Below are positions 60,906 to 64,000 of a stretch of 64,000 nt of DNA, piece by piece. A program made the position numbers and the translations under genes. Origin of the DNA: DATEOR01 sp963841425 (GTDB taxonomy: Bacteria > Actinomycetota > Thermoleophilia > Gaiellales > Gaiellaceae); the NCBI GenBank assembly GCA_963841425.1, contig CAWJCL010000003.1, positions 248,001-312,000 on the forward strand, given 5' to 3'. The notes under the pieces are model-generated. The model searched no databases and was not told the DNA's origin. It saw nothing but the letters and a program-made list of their open reading frames with translations. Within the stretch, counting starts at the first letter, position 1. Every line of letters starts with the position of its first letter.

Positions 60906-63900
60906 CTAGGGTTCCTGCGAAGCCCGCTGCCAGCGCGACTCCACACGAGCTGCAGCGGCCTTGGCGCCGAGCCGGTCAAGGCCGGTGAGCGCGCAGCGAC
61001 GCGGTTCCTCGGTGTCGGCGTCGGCGAGCGCGAGCGCCGCCTCGTACGGGCAACCGATCGCCGTCCAGCGCTCGGCGGCTCGTGCCCAGGCGCCCGCAAT
61101 CTGCAGTGCGTAGGGATGTTCGAGATCGGGCAGCGGTGGAGCTTCGAGCCCCGCGCGCCAGCGCCAGAACGCGAGCTCGGGTAGCGGCCACGGGCCGCGT
61201 TGCTCGCGCGCATCCGCGAACACGAGGTCGGTGGCCGCGATGATTCCGTCTCGGTCACCCTCGAGCCACGCCACCTCCGCCTGCGCGAGTGCGACGGGCG
61301 CGATCCGCATCACCTCACCCGACGGCTGAGCGAGCTCGAGCGCTTCATCGAGAAGCGAGTCGGTCTCCGCCTCGCCGCGGCGCACAGTTACGAGGGCGCG
61401 CACGGTGAGTGCGAGGACGCGCGGGAAGATCGACGTCAGCCGCTTCTGGAAGACGAGCGTGCAGAGCGCGTCGGCCTCGTCCCAGCGGCCGCGGTCGAGC
61501 TCGATCTTCGCGCCGAACGCTTGGAGGTAGCTCTCCGACAGGATGTGGCCGCGCTCGCCGGTGTATGCCAGTCCGCGCTCGAGGTGGTGGTCTGCGATCT
61601 CGTAGGAACGGAGGAAGGCGGCCGTGTGCAGGAGATGGATGAACGCGCCCGCTACAGCATTCGGCATCTCGGCCGCCTCGCTCATCGCAAGGTTTTGCTC
61701 GAGCTTGTCGAGCCCGTCGGGCTGTCCCGCGAGAGCCTCCGCCATCGCGATTGTTCTCAACGCCCTGATACTGGTCTCGGTGTCGCCGACACGATCGGCG
61801 AGCGCGTGCGCGTGCGCGGCGTACGCAATTGCGTGCTCCGTGTCGAGGTCATCCTTCCGGAGTGCTGCCAAGACGGCATACGCCATCGCGAGCTCGCGCC
61901 CATGCTCGACCTGCTCGAGGGTGGCTATCGCCCGACGAACTGTCTCGTCGGCATCGGCGGTGCGTCCAGGGCACCAGAGGATGTCTGCGAGCTGGAGCAG
62001 TGAGTCTCCCTCACCACGGGTGTCGCCGATGTCGCGAAACGCTGCGGCTGCGCGCTCGAGCGCGTCGAACGCTTCGTGCTGCTGGTCGGTGAGATAGCAC
62101 TCGTGCGAGTACTTGTGCAGCAGCTCCGCACGCTCACGCGGCTCGAGGCTTGCCGCGAAGCGCAGCGCACGTCCGTATTGCGCAGCGGCCTCACGATGGG
62201 CACCGACCGTGACCGCACGATCGCCGGCCGCGGGCGCGTAGCGGAGCACCGCGACCGCGTCTTCCGCGCCTTCGGCGTGGTGAGCCAGCCGCTCCACATC
62301 CGGGGAACCCGTCGGCGGCTCGGCCAGTGCGGGGAGCGCCCTGCGGTGCAGCGCGAGCCGCCGGGTAGGCGAAAGCGAGTCCTCGACGGCTAGCCGGGCC
62401 AGCTCATGCCGGAACGCGACGCCCTCAACGCTATGCACGAGCATCCCCGACGTGAGGCACTCGTCGAAGGCGTCGAGGTCGCCCTCGGTCAGTGCCTCGA
62501 GCAGCCAAAGCGGCACATGTGGGGGCGCCACCGCGGCAGCCTGGAGCAACGCTTCCGCTCGCGGCGAGAGGCTCGCGGCGCGCGCGAGAACGGCCTCGCG
62601 CACCGTGGCGGGCACCTCGGCGTCGCCGGCAGCGAGCGCCTCCGTTGCGAAAAAGGGGTTTCCGCCCGTCTTGCGATAGAGCTCGTCCACGTCGATTCCG
62701 CTCGGCGCGGCGAGGCGAGCGAGCGCGTCTCGTGAGAGCGGCGTCAGGTCGATTCGACGCAGCGTGCGACCCCTTGCGAAAGTGCCGAGCACGATACGGA
62801 GCGGATGCCGGCGGTCGAGCTCGTCGTCCCGGTATGTCAGGACAGCAAGAGCGGGGACCGACTCGATCTTGCGACTGAGCAATGCGATCACGTCGAGCGT
62901 CGCCTCGTCTGCCCACTGCAGATCCTCGAGCACGAGGACGGTCGGCCCGCGCGCTGCGAGCTCGCGGATCAACGCCGCGGCAACGGCCTGTGGCTTCCCG
63001 CCCTCGTCCACGACCCGAAGGAGCTCGCCGCCGGTCGCCTCCGCGACATCGACGAGCGGCCCCAGCGGACGCGGCGTGAAGAGCGGATCGCAGGCGCCCC
63101 AGAGCAAACGTGGCGCATCGTGCTGATCGGCGCAGAACCTTCGCAGGAGCGACGTCTTGCCGACGCCCGCCTCGCCGGTCACGGACACGAGGCCGCCGCG
63201 ACGGGTGCGCGCGACGTCCCCGAGCGATTCCGCGAGCGCAGAGGTCGCTTCGTTACGTTCGAGCAGGGCATCGCCGGCATCTTCGAGGCCCGGCTCGATC
63301 ACGGATGCGGGTCGCTGGCCAGCGACGGACGGGAAGATCTTTTGCAGACCAGCCGCCTCGAGCTGATACAGACGCTCTGGGCGGTCGAGGTCCTTCAACC
63401 AGTACTCGCCGAGCTCGTGGAGGTGTGCGCCGTCGAGCTCGGCGTCCTCGAGGACGGACGATGCCGCCAGCGAGACGAGGATCTGCCCGCCATGGGCCGC
63501 CGCCATGATTCGCGCGGCGCGGTGCACGCCGAGGCCGTAGTAGCCCTCGTCCGACGCGCTCGGCTCGGCGGTGTGTATGCCCATGCGGACACGCACCTCG
63601 CTCGCTTCCGGCCACTCGTGCGTCGCGAGCGCGCGCTGGGCGTCGATCGCCGCCTTCACAGCCTCGTCCGCACGTCGGAAGGCAAAGAGGAACGAGTCAC
63701 CCTGGTTGTCGACCTCCTCGCCCCCGTGATCCTGCGCGGCCGCGCGAAGAATCCGCCGATGCTCGGCAAGGAGATCGCCGTACCGTGCACCCAGCGTCTT
63801 CAGGAGTTGCGTCGACCCCTCTATGTCAGTGAAGAGCAAGGTGAGGGTTCCCGTGGGGAGGCTTGTCGTGCGCACCGGACTCACTTCATACACCGCGCAG

Positions 63901-63938
63901 CAACACATCTCCAGTAGCTCGGTGACGTGGGGGTCCAT
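60906..63938 (-). CDS. Class III cyclase-like / AAA ATPase / TPR regulator
   Basis: 1010 aa. Residues about 25-200: class III nucleotide cyclase fold, LTLLFTDIEGSTQLLKTLG, and VDNQGDSFLFAFRRADEAVK. Residues about 240-480: AAA/STAND ATPase with Walker A GEAGVGKTSLL and Walker B VLVLEDLQWADEATL. Residues about 560-1000: helical TPR-like repeats. The substrate-specifying Lys of adenylate cyclases is replaced in VDNQGDSF, so activity is doubtful. Such proteins are typically signal-integrating regulators of actinobacteria. The start at 63938 is near the window edge; the remaining 62 nt hold no gene. Confidence 0.9.
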   Translation of the reverse strand: MDPHVTELLEMCCCAVYEVSPVRTTSLPTGTLTLLFTDIEGSTQLLKTLGARYGDLLAEHRRILRAAAQDHGGEEVDNQGDSFLFAFRRADEAVKAAIDAQRALATHEWPEASEVRVRMGIHTAEPSASDEGYYGLGVHRAARIMAAAHGGQILVSLAASSVLEDAELDGAHLHELGEYWLKDLDRPERLYQLEAAGLQKIFPSVAGQRPASVIEPGLEDAGDALLERNEATSALAESLGDVARTRRGGLVSVTGEAGVGKTSLLRRFCADQHDAPRLLWGACDPLFTPRPLGPLVDVAEATGGELLRVVDEGGKPQAVAAALIRELAARGPTVLVLEDLQWADEATLDVIALLSRKIESVPALAVLTYRDDELDRRHPLRIVLGTFARGRTLRRIDLTPLSRDALARLAAPSGIDVDELYRKTGGNPFFATEALAAGDAEVPATVREAVLARAASLSPRAEALLQAAAVAPPHVPLWLLEALTEGDLDAFDECLTSGMLVHSVEGVAFRHELARLAVEDSLSPTRRLALHRRALPALAEPPTGSPDVERLAHHAEGAEDAVAVLRYAPAAGDRAVTVGAHREAAAQYGRALRFAASLEPRERAELLHKYSHECYLTDQQHEAFDALERAAAAFRDIGDTRGEGDSLLQLADILWCPGRTADADETVRRAIATLEQVEHGRELAMAYAVLAALRKDDLDTEHAIAYAAHAHALADRVGDTETSIRALRTIAMAEALAGQPDGLDKLEQNLAMSEAAEMPNAVAGAFIHLLHTAAFLRSYEIADHHLERGLAYTGERGHILSESYLQAFGAKIELDRGRWDEADALCTLVFQKRLTSIFPRVLALTVRALVTVRRGEAETDSLLDEALELAQPSGEVMRIAPVALAQAEVAWLEGDRDGIIAATDLVFADAREQRGPWPLPELAFWRWRAGLEAPPLPDLEHPYALQIAGAWARAAERWTAIGCPYEAALALADADTEEPRRCALTGLDRLGAKAAAARVESRWQRASQEP

Positions 63939-64000
63939 GCGCCAACCGGCTCGGGCGCCGCGTGATCAGCGACCTCCAGACGTTCAAAACGTGCGCGACT

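Noticed and set aside
1..64000. Mobile elements, rRNA, tRNA, prophage or plasmid genes
   Set aside because: No transposase, integrase, terminal inverted repeats or tRNA cloverleaf could be recognised by eye; tRNAscan/Infernal would be needed to be sure.

Overview
The window is about 68% GC, uses many GTG starts, and packs its genes tightly with 4-nt ATGA/GTGA overlaps. No rRNA, tRNA, CRISPR array, transposase or phage gene was seen. BTAD regulators, a NarL two-component pair, an MmpL exporter, a DrrAB-type exporter and a thiol-dependent class III alcohol dehydrogenase next to an MBL hydrolase point to a soil actinobacterium. A Thermoleophilia-like lineage is my best guess, but that is inference.

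Layout. (1) 1-15.8 kb is general chromosome: a partial NUDIX-like gene with palindromic upstream sites, a TlpA-like thioredoxin, topoisomerase IB, an RhtA-like exporter, an aldehyde dehydrogenase, a RibD-like/AraC/VOC/cupin group, a BTAD regulator divergent from a secreted propeller protein, a LuxR-type two-component system divergent from an MmpL exporter, and a flippase-like membrane protein. (2) 15.8-48.8 kb is a large surface-polysaccharide locus. It holds two Wzz-type copolymerases whose kinase-like domains have lost the P-loop, one initiating phosphoglycosyl transferase, five glycosyltransferases (one frameshifted), Wzx, a Wzy/WaaL-type ligase, a sulfotransferase, a polysaccharide deacetylase, a lyase-like secreted protein, two paralogous secreted propeller-type proteins and several low-complexity cell-envelope proteins. 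A nine-gene operon on the minus strand (46115 to 38062) combines a nucleotidyltransferase, an HprK-like kinase, a methyltransferase-like protein, an APH-like kinase, a thymidylate-kinase-like protein and an ATP-grasp enzyme with the sugar transferase and deacetylase. The methyltransferase-like and APH-like proteins also occur as one fused gene at 19362-21119. (3) 49-55 kb holds a galactose-oxidase-like secreted enzyme and a four-gene redox operon: class III alcohol dehydrogenase, MBL hydrolase, thioredoxin-like two-domain protein and a UGSC-family protein. (4) 55-64 kb holds a TetR regulator with a DrrAB-type exporter, an RDD protein, a GMC oxidoreductase with a Tat-signal partner, and a cyclase/AAA/TPR regulator.

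The clearest unusual element is the UGSC gene. It is read through an in-frame UGA at 51494-51492, inside the signature U-G-S-C, and an 8-bp hairpin follows 19 nt later in the position of a bacterial SECIS. The polysaccharide operon with its fused and split kinase/methyltransferase pair is the second most interesting feature.
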